Source of the DNA: Adiantum capillus-veneris
Taxonomy: Eukaryota > Streptophyta > Polypodiopsida > Polypodiales > Pteridaceae
Reading direction: 5' to 3'
DNA: 64,000 nt
NCBI GenBank assembly: GCA_014529385.2
Contig: CM043954.1
Location: forward strand, 95,001,247 to 95,065,246
Each line of letters opens with the position of its first letter. Within the stretch, counting starts at the first letter, position 1. This document shows, piece after piece, positions 10,123 to 20,476 of the stretch. The notes under the pieces are model-generated. The model was not told where the DNA came from. It did not search any database and worked only from the letters and a program-made list of their open reading frames with translations. The position numbers were made by a program, and so were the translations under genes.

Positions 10123-11833
10123 GGTGTCACATCACATAGTGACCATGGACGAGGCAAGAAGGCAAAGGAGACCAAGGAAGCTAAGAGAACTCGATGTCGT
10201 ATCAATATCCAAGACTTCCCTCTTGGACATGGTATGGCTCCATACAACTTGCTGGAAGACATGAGAGGTAAGGGTCCTGATATCTCATGGCCTCAGTTTC
10301 TTGCATTATGCCCACAAGTTAGGAGGGATTTAACGAAGGCAGTTATCACTAGGAGAAAGATAAAAGAGAGTGTGCCTGTTGTAAAAATTGCACATGCTGA
10401 AATGAATGAGGATATTACACATGTGCTAGATTGTTACATCAAAGGAAGATTGGTTAGGAAAGGTCTAGTGGATGGGGGTGCACAAATTTGCATCATGAAA
10501 GAAGGACTCATGCAAAGACTAGGCATGCACATCCATGAGACACCTGAAATTAAAGTCAAAATGGCAAACAATAGCAAGGCTAGGTGCGTAGGCATTTGTA
10601 AAAATGTCTCTGTGGAGGCCTTTGGCATTAAGAAGGAAGTGGATTTCTATGTCATGTCTACCAAAGGAAATGGTTACCCATTTATCCTAGGGAGACCATG
10701 GCTAATGAAAATGCGAGCTTTGCAGGATTGGGAGAGTGGAAAGCTAATTTGCAGGAATGACAATCATCAGAAGGTTGTCTTTGACATGAAGGAGCAACGC
10801 CAAGAGGAGCTCCATGAAGAATCATCTCGAAGTGAGACGGAAGAAGATTGGACCGATAACACTTCAGAAGAAGAAAGTAGCGGCAGCATTACTGAAGAGG
10901 AGTCTTCCATCGAAGTCATGGAGGTAAGGTTTAAGCATGTGGTAGAGGTGAAAAACTCAAATGAGGTTGACATGGAAGCAAATGGCATTAAGCGTGGCCG
11001 AGGAAAAGGTAAAGAGAAAGAGGGTGTCCCATCACAGAGTGACCATGGACAAGGCAAGAAGGCAAAGGAGACCAAGGAAGCTAAGAGGACTCGACGTCGT
11101 ATCAATCTCCAAGACTTCCCTCTTGGACATGGTATGGCTCCGTACAACTTGTTGGAAGACATGAGAGGTAAGGGTCCTGATATTTCATGGCCTCAATTTC
11201 TTGCATTATGTCCACAAGTAAGGAGGGATTTAACAAGGGCAGTTAGCACTAGGAGAAAGGTAAAAGAGAGTGTGCCTGTTGTAAAAACTGCGCAAGCTGA
11301 AATGAATGAGGACATTACACCGGTGCTAGACTGTTACATCAAAGGAAGATTGGTTAAGAAAGGTCTAGTGGATGGGGGTGCACAAATTTTCATCATGACA
11401 GAGGGACTCATGCAAAGACTAGGCATGCACATCCATGAGACACCTGAAATCAAAGTCAAGATGGCAAACAATAGCAAGGCTAGGTGTGTAGGCATTCGTA
11501 AAAATGTCTTTGTAGAGGCCTTTGGCATTAAGAAGGTAGTGGATTTCTATGTCATGTCTACCAAGGGAAATGGTTACCCATTTATCCTAGGAGACCATGG
11601 CTAATGAAAATGCGAGCTTTGCATGATTGGGAGAGTGGAAAGCTAATTTGCAGGAATGACAATCACAAGAAGGTTGTCTTTGACATGAAGGAGCAACGCC
11701 AAGAGGAGCTCCATGAAGAATCATCTCGAAGTGAGACGGAAGAAGATTGGACTGAAAACACTTCAGAAGAAGAAAGTAGCGGCAGCATTACTGAAGAGGA
11801 GTCCTCCATTGAAGTCATGGGGATAAGGTTTAA
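10035..11833 (+). repeat. 900-bp tandem duplication of gag end and protease
   Basis: Copy a (10035-10934) and copy b (10935 to about 11833) both start at the GCATGTGGTAGAGGTG block and end at GGTTTAAG. Copy a is almost identical to the single copy in Tat-B. Copy b differs at about one base in twelve in places, lacks the gag stop codon and has lost one G in the motif before the conserved protease RPW residues. Tat-B has only one copy, so the duplication is specific to Tat-A. Confidence 0.92.
10123..11604 (+). CDS. Tat-A duplicated protease region
   Basis: In frame with gag beyond its TAA; the first usable ATG is at 10234, giving 456 codons. It contains two tandem retropepsin domains, each with the Tat-type catalytic motif VDGGAQ (catalytic Asp codons at 10471 and 11371) and the downstream flap/hydrophobic segment. 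Copy a ends with the conserved ILGRPWLMKM. In copy b a one-base deletion at about 11590 changes the frame after ILG and stops translation at 11604. The protease would mature Gag and Pol. Each domain is preceded by the conserved DFPLGHG...PYNL...SWPQFL segment seen in all Tat elements here. An acidic linker ending SSIEVM separates the copies. The frameshift uncouples the pol frame that begins at 11604. Confidence 0.85.
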   Translation, partial: GVTSHSDHGRGKKAKETKEAKRTRCRINIQDFPLGHGMAPYNLLEDMRGKGPDISWPQFLALCPQVRRDLTKAVITRRKIKESVPVVKIAHAEMNEDITHVLDCYIKGRLVRKGLVDGGAQICIMKEGLMQRLGMHIHETPEIKVKMANNSKARCVGICKNVSVEAFGIKKEVDFYVMSTKGNGYPFILGRPWLMKMRALQDWESGKLICRNDNHQKVVFDMKEQRQEELHEESSRSETEEDWTDNTSEEESSGSITEEESSIEVMEVRFKHVVEVKNSNEVDMEANGIKRGRGKGKEKEGVPSQSDHGQGKKAKETKEAKRTRRRINLQDFPLGHGMAPYNLLEDMRGKGPDISWPQFLALCPQVRRDLTRAVSTRRKVKESVPVVKTAQAEMNEDITPVLDCYIKGRLVKKGLVDGGAQIFIMTEGLMQRLGMHIHETPEIKVKMANNSKARCVGIRKNVFVEAFGIKKVVDFYVMSTKGNGYPFILGDHG

Positions 11834-14732
11834 GCCAAACAACCAGGAGACCTCTTCTCGAGGTTTGGAAGAGGTAGGTTCCCAAGAGAACCAAAAGGTG
11901 GAAGATGAAGGAATGTTAGAAGGTATGTTGTCTACAACACTTACAAAGGATGAAAGAGAGGAGTTCAAATGTGTGCTAAGGAAATTTCCGAGGCTTTTTG
12001 CTAAAGACTACACCGATGTGCGTGGAGTAGATGTTGTTCAACACAAGATTGAGTTAAAGCGAGAGGCCACACCTAAGGCTCAAAAGCTACGAAGGCTAGG
12101 AGTCATTAAGGAGCAGGCTCTACTCAAGGAGATAAGAAAGCTTCTCGCAGCAGGTTTCATTTATCCATTGGAGAATTCAGAGTGGGTCTCTCCCGTTATT
12201 GTCACTCCTAAGAAAAACGGCAAGTGGAGGGTGTGTGTGGATTATCGTCCACTTAATGAGGCAACAAAAAGAGATCACTTTCCCCTCCCATTTCAGGATG
12301 AGATACTAAATGAAGTAGCTAGTCATGAGAAGTACATTGTGTGTGATGGCTACTCGGGTTACTTTCAAATAGGTATCGCATTGGAGGATCAATTGAAAAC
12401 AACCTTTATCACTCCTTGGGGTTGTTATGCTTTTAGAGTCATGCCATTTGGCCTGAAAAATGCTCATGCAACTTTCCAACGCTTCATGAACATGGTGTTT
12501 CAAGCATTCTTGGGAAAGTCCATTAGGGTTTTTATTGATGATTTTTGCATTTATAGCTCAAAATCATTGCATCTACAAAGGGTAGAAGAAGGTTTAAAGA
12601 AGCTCTATGACATGGGAGGTCAACTCAACCCTGACAAGTGTCACATAGCTGAGGATGAAGTGATCTTGCTTGGTCACAAGGTTTCCTATAAAGGCATTGA
12701 GGTGGATCCTTCAAAGGCAAAGGCTCTTATTGAGCTACCATCACCCAAGAATCTCAAAGAGGTCATATCATTCATTCAAAAAGTGAAGTATATGTCACGC
12801 TTTATTCACTTAGCTTCGGAGTTGCTTCATCCTTTGCAAAAGTTGACACAACAAGTAGAATTTGCATGGTCTGATGAGCTTGAAGAGTATTTTTGTAACA
12901 TTAAAGTCATTTTGTCAGAGATACCAACACTCATGCCTCCTTGTTGGGAGTACACATTCTTTGTTAGCTCTAGTGTTGGAAGGGAAACAATTGGTGCTGT
13001 GTTGCTACAACAAGATCCCCACAATACAAGGATGCGACCCATCTACTTTGCTAGTAGGGTCATGAATGCTTTGGAGAGAGACTACACAGAAGCAGAACTC
13101 ATGATGCTTTCTCTCATGTTTGCGGTGAGAAAGTTTAGATCCTACCTGCTACCAAAACCTTTTGTAATTCTCACTGCAGAGAATTTGTTCCCTCAAATGA
13201 ATCTTAGTACTAGGACCTCAAAGTGGATTATGGAGTTGCAAGAGTTTCAATACTCTTTCAAGGTAGAAGATAGTGTGCGTGCACAATTGGCAGGGATTCT
13301 CACTTATAGGGTGCATGAAAAGGAGATTAAGGTGCCTGAAGTAAAGACCCTACCATTTCCACCACCAAAAAGTATTCCTAATTCTTTTACCTTGTTCTTT
13401 GATGGAGCTTTTCGTCGAGCCACAGGAAAAGCAGGGGGAGGGCTAGTGTTGCTCAACCCAAGTGGAGAGGTGGTCATGAAAGAGAAGTTCAATCTACCAA
13501 GTTCAGCTAGCAACAATGAAGCAGAATATGACACACTACTTCATGGTTTAAAAATATGCATTGGCCATGGTATACAACATCTCATGGTAAAAGGGGATGC
13601 ACTTCTCCTTGTGAAGCAGATTTTAGGCATTTGGGCATGCAAGAATGAAAGCTTAAGGACAAAATTTCATGCCATTCGTAACATGTTTAATCAGTTTGAA
13701 GAAGTGCAACTATATCATATTCCGAGGAAACAAAATGAAGATGCCGATTTACTTGCACAACAAGCAGTTACATGTGTTGAGAGAGAAGTGCAGGTCATCA
13801 TGGTGGTAGCACCTGTCAAGCAACCGAGATACCAGGGATTGGAGTCATTGGCTCCCATCATTGGCTACATTTTGGAGGGTGAGTTTCCACCAGACTTCAC
13901 AAAAGCTCAGAAGAGGAGACTCATGAAGAAGGCAAGCATGTATCTCTTCCTAGAAGGCTCCCTCTATCAAAGAGGGAAGGATAAAGTGTGCATAAGAGTA
14001 CCAACTATCGCGGAAATTCCAGCCATTCTAAAAGGTTTGCATGAAGAGGCATGTGGTGGTCATTTTTCCCAAGAATTAACTGTGAAGAAGATTTTGCTTG
14101 CGGGGTATGTTTGGCCAAGTCTGCATGTGGATGTCCAACATTGGTGTAAAAGTTGTCACAATTGTCAGGTAAATGGGAATAGAAGATTGATTTATGGTCC
14201 AAGGCAAATCGTGCTTGCAAATGGACCCTTTGAAAAGTGGGGCATTGATGTTATGGGTCCTCTGCCTAGGACAAAAAATGGTAAACTCTACATTCTAGTG
14301 GCTGTAGACTATATGACTAGGTGGGTGGAAGCACAAAGTGTGGCAAAGGTAAATGAGAGGACAGTGAGCAAATTCGTCTACACTCACATTTGTTGTAGAT
14401 TTGGCACACCTTTGGAGATTGTTTCTGATAATGGTCCAGGGTTTAGAAAGGGATTGCTCACAGAAGTCTGTGAAGAACTTCACATTCTACATCGTCACAG
14501 TACACCCTACTATCCCCAATCAAATGGTTTGGTAGAAAAAGCTAATGGTGTCATTGCAGGCATCATTAGAAAGATGGTGAGAAACAAGACAAAGTTGTGG
14601 GATGACTTCTTGGATGGTGCCTTGTGGGCGTATCGAACCACATATAGGGAAGCCACGGAGTTCACACCATTTCACTTGGTCTATGGTCAAGAGGCTTTAC
14701 AGCCAATTGAACTAAACATCCCAACAATGTGA
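11604..14732 (+). CDS. pol: Tat-A Pol: RT, dual RNase H, integrase
   Basis: A 1042-codon frame starting where the protease copy b frame ends. In order: protease tail and acidic linker (1-75); RT about 135-390 with the catalytic FIDDF at 310-314; degenerate native RNase H about 440-570, acting as tether; second, archaeal-type RNase H with the full acidic set D600, E639, D665, D715; integrase zinc domain (H813, H820, C851, C854) and core D882, D942, E978 with 35 residues between the last two. The dual RNase H defines the Tat lineage. The frame stops at 14730-14732, where an Arg codon of Tat-B (CGA) is TGA. Catalytic residues look intact; the breaks are upstream (frameshift) and in the integrase tail. 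Confidence 0.93.
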   Translation: MKMRALHDWESGKLICRNDNHKKVVFDMKEQRQEELHEESSRSETEEDWTENTSEEESSGSITEEESSIEVMGIRFKPNNQETSSRGLEEVGSQENQKVEDEGMLEGMLSTTLTKDEREEFKCVLRKFPRLFAKDYTDVRGVDVVQHKIELKREATPKAQKLRRLGVIKEQALLKEIRKLLAAGFIYPLENSEWVSPVIVTPKKNGKWRVCVDYRPLNEATKRDHFPLPFQDEILNEVASHEKYIVCDGYSGYFQIGIALEDQLKTTFITPWGCYAFRVMPFGLKNAHATFQRFMNMVFQAFLGKSIRVFIDDFCIYSSKSLHLQRVEEGLKKLYDMGGQLNPDKCHIAEDEVILLGHKVSYKGIEVDPSKAKALIELPSPKNLKEVISFIQKVKYMSRFIHLASELLHPLQKLTQQVEFAWSDELEEYFCNIKVILSEIPTLMPPCWEYTFFVSSSVGRETIGAVLLQQDPHNTRMRPIYFASRVMNALERDYTEAELMMLSLMFAVRKFRSYLLPKPFVILTAENLFPQMNLSTRTSKWIMELQEFQYSFKVEDSVRAQLAGILTYRVHEKEIKVPEVKTLPFPPPKSIPNSFTLFFDGAFRRATGKAGGGLVLLNPSGEVVMKEKFNLPSSASNNEAEYDTLLHGLKICIGHGIQHLMVKGDALLLVKQILGIWACKNESLRTKFHAIRNMFNQFEEVQLYHIPRKQNEDADLLAQQAVTCVEREVQVIMVVAPVKQPRYQGLESLAPIIGYILEGEFPPDFTKAQKRRLMKKASMYLFLEGSLYQRGKDKVCIRVPTIAEIPAILKGLHEEACGGHFSQELTVKKILLAGYVWPSLHVDVQHWCKSCHNCQVNGNRRLIYGPRQIVLANGPFEKWGIDVMGPLPRTKNGKLYILVAVDYMTRWVEAQSVAKVNERTVSKFVYTHICCRFGTPLEIVSDNGPGFRKGLLTEVCEELHILHRHSTPYYPQSNGLVEKANGVIAGIIRKMVRNKTKLWDDFLDGALWAYRTTYREATEFTPFHLVYGQEALQPIELNIPTM

Positions 14733-15257
14733 CTTCATGGCAAAGGAGCACAAGATGATCAAGAGGTATGGATGGATTGACTTCTTACCTTAGCTGAGCT
14801 TGAGTGGAAAAGAGAAGCAGCATACGAGTGCTACAAGAGGAAAGCCACACAAGCGAAAGAAACGCACGACAAGAAACTGAAGGACAAAGGCATCAATGAA
14901 AGAGATCTTGTGCTAAGGTATGACAATCGACTCGATAATCGTTTTGATGCTAAATTTGAAACTAGATGGCAATGGCCATACATAGTCAAGAAGGATTTCA
15001 ATTCAAGTTACTATCAACTTATGGACTTGAATGGGAAAGAGCACTCCAGGAAGGTAAACGGCTATCGCTTGAAGCCTTACTTGAGTCGCCTTCTACCAAA
15101 GGATTTACCAGAGCAAAAGGTACCTATCCCATGTAAGTATTGTTCCATGAAGCATGAGTGTAACACAAACCAAAATTCCAAGGGGCGAAACAATGAAGAA
15201 CTTGTCAAGGACTCTGAATCACTCTCTTTGGAAAAGATTCTTTATGATTGTACATGA
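14733..15257 (+). pseudogene. Tat-A integrase C-terminal region, after premature stops
   Basis: The pol reading frame continues past the stop at 14730-14732 and a second TGA at about 14778, then stays open from 14910 to 15257. This part matches the integrase C-terminal domain of Tat-B (RYDNRLDNRFDAKFETRWQ and the following YRLKPYLSRLLP). In Tat-A the conserved GP of the RWQGPY motif is WP. It normally contributes to DNA binding and multimerisation. Confidence 0.85.
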
Positions 15258-15270
15258 ATATACCATCATC

Positions 15271-15283
15271 CTGGGGGAGGGCT
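15271..15283 (+). promoter_or_regulatory. Tat-A polypurine tract
   Basis: CTGGGGGAGGGCT immediately precedes AA and the 3' LTR start TGATAG at 15286. It is the plus-strand primer site. Tat-B, Tat-B' and Tat-C have near-identical tracts (TAGGGG(G)AGGGCT). Confidence 0.85.
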
Positions 15284-15285
15284 AA

Positions 15286-17651
15286 TGATAGCCGTTTTTT
15301 CGGCTCTCTGTAATTTCCATAGTGATTTATCTCACCCTATCAAATCACTCAAACACTGTGGTTACCCTCACCCTTTCACTGTATATAGGTGCGTGTGAGT
15401 TAGGGGACTTTTCCCATATCTCCTTACTGAAATAAAAAACCCTCAATTAGCTAGTCATTGGGCTAGTTGAGCCAAAAAAATAAAAAATATATAAGTATAT
15501 TATGGCCCATACGTATGTAAATATTTCTTTGTATATAGGGCCTAAATAAAATATTTTTTCATAATTATTTTGGTATTTATTTAAATATTTCTACCTAGGT
15601 GTGTGTTATTTATGCTCTGTACATTGCCTCACCATTACCACAATTTTTCTTACCATTTTTCATACTCTTTATTCCATATAGAAATATTTTCATGTAAGCT
15701 TCTCTTATATTTGGTGTAACTCCACCCCAACAAAAATCCAAAAAAACTAGTTTTATTTTTTTCACTATTGTGATTTTTCCCTTCCAACATCTATTTTGTT
15801 TTTTTTCTAAAAAATTAGAACACCAAAAATATTTATCTTTTTATAGTAGCCTCATAATGAGAGAGATTTCTTTTGACCCCTTTATAATTTTTTCCACTTA
15901 TATTATTTATATTTGACATGTACATATTTTTTAGACCCCTCAATATTTGATTTTCTTAGTTGTACTATTCACTTATATCATAATCTCAACAATATCTTCA
16001 ATTAAAGACCTACCACATAAGGTCAAGGGTAGGTGGCATGCATACATGCACTATGGAGGGCTCACTCTTGGAGGTATTCAAAAGAATCATCCAAAGAAGG
16101 ACCCCACAAGGACCTTGTGCAGTGGAAAAACACGGTCGGTTTTGCTAAATTTTTAAAGTTCACTTGCTCTCCGAATTTGAAAAGGTAATACAAACAAAAG
16201 TTGTAGCTCGTGGGCTGAACTTTTGCCTCAAATGTTTTCATATTTTTTTGAGCTACGAGCTGTGAGCTATGATTTTATTAGTGGACCCCATTTTTCCCAT
16301 GCTATGCAGCCACACTCTCTCTTCCACTTTATCATTTTCCTCTTTCACACACACTTCTCCACTCATCATTCCCACCTCTCTCACCACTCCTCTCTGCACC
16401 CTACTCACCTTCTCCTCAACCTTGAAGAATAAGAGAAACCATGGTGAACTCATACCTCCCACACACAATTCCATTCCAAAATTGACCACCTAGTCTCATT
16501 TTTCCTCCTCCAAATTACCCATATCTATCAAAAAAACCACAAAATTCAGCCTCTTCTCTTAAAAGACAGCATCATGGTGGTTGATTACTCAGCTTCAATT
16601 ACCTTGTCTCTCAAGGAAGGTCAAGAGTGGAGAAAAAATGTACCGTCAAAGCTAGTGGACCGTCAACAAGCGTCAAAATTGGCCCTACTCAAGACACTTG
16701 GAGCATCAACCTTGTAAGAAATCCACCTTTTCTTACCTCTTAAGAGTTTTTCTCCTCATTTGTATCCTACATGGATACTCCCATTGTAAATATCCAATTC
16801 CATTTGTAAATTAATACTAACTCTACTAACACTAACCCACTATGAAAAGTCCTATCACCTCCATTTCTCTCCTCTCTCTTTCCCCACCAACTTCTTGATA
16901 ATTCCAAGCAAAAGAAATTAGATAAATTGCTGAAAATCTAACCCAACCATGGTTAGAGGAGTAACCCTAGCCTTCAAAATTGCTATAAAAGGAGGGTGTA
17001 GCTAGCACAAAAAGTGGAGGAGCCATAAGCAAGACCACTATGCTATAGCTTGAGAAGCCAAGCTCAACCTCTCTAGAAGGAGCTCTTGAGTGGAAGCTCA
17101 TTGTCTTATGCATGTGCATATGTTGTAATAGGGGATTAGCAAGGGAACTCTATGCCATTCTAAGAGAGAGAGTGATCATTCAATTGAGAGTAGGAAATCT
17201 ATCATTTCTCCTACTAGTGTAAGCCCAACATTTGTTGAATCAAGGATGGTGGATTTGGACTAAGCTTGGGTACTTTGTCTCCCTTCCAACGTGAAGTAAT
17301 GGACAACAATGATGCGTAAGTGTCTTGGTGTTTTTTGTTAAGTTCTTGATAGCTTGTCTCTGGTGTTGTCATCAATCTAGCCATAAATTCCACATACTGT
17401 AAGAGGGCGACAGGGTGGAGAGGACTCCCCTGGCCTTAAGACAGTGATTGGGGTGGCTTTTGTTGTGATGTGTTGTGGTGAAATTTACGCAAGCTATGTT
17501 GAACAAATACTAATCTCACTTTGATTTGTCATGACAGATTTGTAAGAAGGTATTAATGCAACAAGCACCCCCTCCCCCTTTCTCTCTCCTTCTTAAATAT
17601 ATAGTTGTGTTTTCTTGATCATTGCCGATACGTTTCAAAGAAGCCCGAGCA

Positions 17652-17743
<92 letters not shown>

Positions 17744-18002
17744 TTTTAGTGTGTGAGAGTGTTCCATTGGTGTTAGGGTTAGTGTAAATTCCTTGCTTGT
17801 TTGTGGGTTGCTCTAACGATTCTCCTCTTTTGCGTCCTAGTTCGCTCTTAAACTAGGTGGTGCCCCTTGTGTAGTTGGGATTTGGCTGTGGGTTTGTTGT
17901 TTTGGTTTGTGTTGTGTTGTGCCCCAGCCCCATTGAGCAGCACGGGAGCCTTGAAGGGTGTCTAGAGGTTTCTCTTCTTGTTGCCCGCCCCGGACCTCCT
18001 CA
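15286..18002 (+). repeat. Tat-A 3' LTR (2717 bp)
   Basis: Near-identical copy of 5786-8486. Differences are scattered substitutions, small indels and microsatellite length. It ends CCTCCTCA at 18002 and is followed by GTAG, the target-site copy. The TATA box is at 16984, the CT microsatellite at 17654-17740 and the U5 hairpin at 17836-17857. Confidence 0.93.
17654..17740 (+). repeat. (CT)n microsatellite in Tat-A 3' LTR
   Basis: About 43 uninterrupted CT units. The minus-strand frame of alternating Arg and Glu codons across it (17516-17767) is a product of the repeat. Confidence 0.95.
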
Positions 18003-18721
18003 GTAGTAAAAACTGAGTTGTGGCTGTTCCTCCTCTTCTCTCCATGTTTTACTGGTCTTTTTCTCAGGTTTTCTGTGTCCACACTTCACTTTATCCCTTG
18101 GGCACCTTTGGCCTTTTGATTGACCTCAAATGGACCCCAAAAACATGCCAAAAATGACCACGTAGTGCATTTTTGCCACCCTTTTACATCTATATCCACA
18201 CTTGCTACTCAACTTTTTCCAATAATGCATCCCGCAATCATGCGAAGTGGCCCCCCAATACAATTCTTATGATGACCTTTTTGCATAATTCATCACAAGA
18301 AAACACTAGTTGTGTCTGTACTTATCCACGTGAAAGTCTTGACCCCATTCGACCTTCTAACGCCACTAGATGCCATCTGACGCACCTGCTTACCTCATGT
18401 CGTCGGCCCATCGATAGCTTCCTTGAGAAGTTTTACGCACTACCAACTCCTCATTATTATAGAAAAAACACACTGGTACTGGTGATAATGAAAATAGATG
18501 TACTATGTACACGTTGTCCTACCTGTACACATGTGGGCCCCACGTAACCACCTAGCTCTGGAAAATGGGCAATCCTTTATTCGATGCACCATGCATGTGT
18601 ATGTAAATATGCACAATCACTTCTTTCAAAAAACTCCTACCATAATTTTCCCATCCCCTAGCCTACTAGATCATTCATGATCAGTAGCAGCAAAAAGAGA
18701 TATGAGACTCGCCGCGTCACA
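18003..18721 (-). mobile_element. Tat-M 3' LTR, U3-side fragment
   Basis: Continuation of 5281-5785 after removal of Tat-A. On the minus strand it starts TGTGACGCGGCG at 18721, directly after a purine tract. It aligns with 47035-47663 in the second Tat-M LTR; past that point the second copy is truncated, so the outermost 80 bases or so exist only here. Confidence 0.85.
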
Positions 18722-18736
18722 GGTCTCCTCCCTTAG
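18722..18736 (-). promoter_or_regulatory. Tat-M polypurine tract
   Basis: The minus strand reads CTAAGGGAGGAGACC and then the LTR start TGTGACG. The position, right after the integrase C-terminus, fits a plus-strand primer. Confidence 0.6.
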
Positions 18737-18800
18737 AGACATTACTTGTTCTGGAGACAGCTCATCTCGTTCCACCATCATCAATCTAGCATGATACAAT

Positions 18801-19655
18801 TTAATATGCAATCCCATCCAGGTTAGCCAGCTGAGATGTACCATTTGGAAAACACTCCACTACCTTGAAAGGGCCTTCCCACTTAATTTGAAACTTCTTT
18901 TGGAATGTCTTGTCTAGCTTATTGTTGTAGCAGTCATGTTTTTTGATACCCTTACATTTGACCTTTTCATTTATCTTTGCTAAAGCCTTATCTTGCATCT
19001 GTCCATAATGTTCCAATGCGCTCATCATATCCATCTGAACCTCTTGTAATTGTAAGAGCCTCTATTTAAATGCATCACTGGAGTGCCCAAGCAACTTTTC
19101 TAGCATCTTGACCACAGGCAACTCTACTTCCACAGCCAATAGTGCTTCCTTTCCATATACCAAATGAAATGGAGTAAACCCTCTTCTTGTCTTTACCAAA
19201 GTACGATAAGCCCATAATGCACTAGGCAATTCCAAATCCCCATTCTTTCCTTGGTGCTCTGTCACTTTCAAAAGAATTTGTACCAACTCACCATTGAATC
19301 TTTCATTTAAGCCATTAGATTGTGGATAATAAGGAGTGGTATGATGGTGCCTAATCTGAATCTTCGCGCATAAAATATCTAATAGCTTAGCTCTAAATCT
19401 TGGCCCCTTGTCAGAAAGTAGCTCTAGTGGCACCCCAAACTTGCAACATATTTCATCGTACACAAATTTTTCCACATCCTTTGCAGTGACTTGTTTTATT
19501 GCTATAGCCTCTGCCCATCTAGAGAGATAGTCCACTGCAGTCAAAATATAGCTTTTGCCCCTGCTTGTGATAGGTAACGAGCCAATTGCATCAATCCCCC
19601 ACTTTTCAAACACATCAAACGCCATAATAGTTTTTCGTAGCTCTGGCTTCAACAC
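18801..19655 (-). pseudogene. Tat-M integrase core and C-terminus
   Basis: Two minus-strand frames. 19655-19062 (197 codons) has the integrase core with GIDAIG, LLSDKGPRF and SNGLNERFNG, i.e. the D, D and E residues, followed by the ALWAYRT and FTPFHLVYGKEA blocks. 19034-18801 holds the C-terminal domain (FQIKWEGPFKVVECFPNG). They are separated by a stop around 19060. The zinc domain upstream is frameshifted near 19650-19700 and lacks clean second-half cysteines. A decayed integrase of the same lineage as Tat-A but a different family. Confidence 0.88.
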
Positions 19656-20470
19656 TCTCTTCCCAAATGCTTGACACTTATTGCAAGACCTACACCAATG
19701 GTGTGAACATCCTTGTGCAAACTAGGCCATACATACCCCTCTTGCAAGATCTTATGCAAGGTGATCTTTAGAGAAAAATTTCTGCCACATGCGCCTTCAT
19801 GATTCTCTTCCAACACTCTATAAAGCTTCTCCCACGAAGGTACACGTCTCAACACAAGGTCAGCCCCTTTCATGTACAAGACATCACCAATCAATTTGTA
19901 CCTATATGCTCTATGCACAAAACCATACTTCTTAGAATTCTGAATGTCCTTCAGAACGATTCCTGTTAGCAAAAACTCCTCTTCTTGAGCCAAACTTTCC
20001 CGGCCATGATAAAGAGGTAAATTGGTCCTCAACACAAATAGCTCCCCAATCAAGCTTTGAGTTGCTTCATGTGCCTCTCCATTTAGAGCACGCTCAATGT
20101 GTCTGATGCTCCATGCTTCAAACTTTTGTAGCATGCCTTTAATTCTAAAACACATTTCCTTCAATGAGCTGTTCTTGCTCTTCCACACACCCAACACTTG
20201 TTTCACAACTAACAAGACATCACCTTTTATGCTCAACCTTCTAATCCCATGCTTCAAACAAATGTGTAATCCGTCTTCCAAAGTAGCATATTCAGCCTCA
20301 TTGTTACTATGTGCATCCAATTTGAACCCTCTCTTGCATACTAGCTTCCCCTCTGGATCATAAAGTGCTATACCCCCTGAAGCCGCATCATGGCTCTTTC
20401 TGTATGATCCATCGAACAACACATGTGCATTGTTGATATGTGGAACTTCTTTAACTACCCTTCTCACCAC
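19649..20470 (-). pseudogene. Tat-M archaeal-type RNase H and integrase zinc region
   Basis: A 273-codon minus-strand frame. The first part is the second RNase H of the Tat lineage: LFDGSY, SNNEAEY and IKGDVLLV carry the D, E and D residues. The fourth acidic residue is missing (NGEAHEA instead of N-x-x-AD), so activity is doubtful. The second part runs into the integrase zinc domain (HEGACG, GYVWPSLHKDV) and then shifts frame. It removes RNA from the RNA/DNA hybrid in functional relatives. Confidence 0.85.
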
Positions 20471-20476
20471 CTCTTC

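Larger units (their letters stand above)
5786..18002 (+). mobile_element. Tat-A: Ty3/gypsy Tat-lineage retrotransposon
   Basis: A complete 12.2-kb element: 5' LTR 5786-8486, primer site 8490-8506, two small ORFs, gag, protease (duplicated), RT, two RNase H domains, integrase, purine tract, 3' LTR 15286-18002. The LTRs are near identical (roughly one difference per hundred bases by eye), so the insertion is young. The flanks carry GTAG on both sides (5782-5785 and 18003-18006), extendable to AGTAG if the terminal A of the LTR is shared. It sits inside the Tat-M 3' LTR. It is probably not autonomous as it stands: a one-base deletion at about 11590 and two stops near the integrase C-terminus break the polyprotein. 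Confidence 0.93.

Noticed and set aside
10767-11162. Minus-strand open frames across gag, protease and pol of Tat-A and Tat-B
   Set aside because: Shadows of the plus-strand coding frame; they follow its codon pattern.
17516-17767. Minus-strand Arg/Glu repeat protein
   Set aside because: Translation of the GA strand of the microsatellite in the Tat-A 3' LTR.
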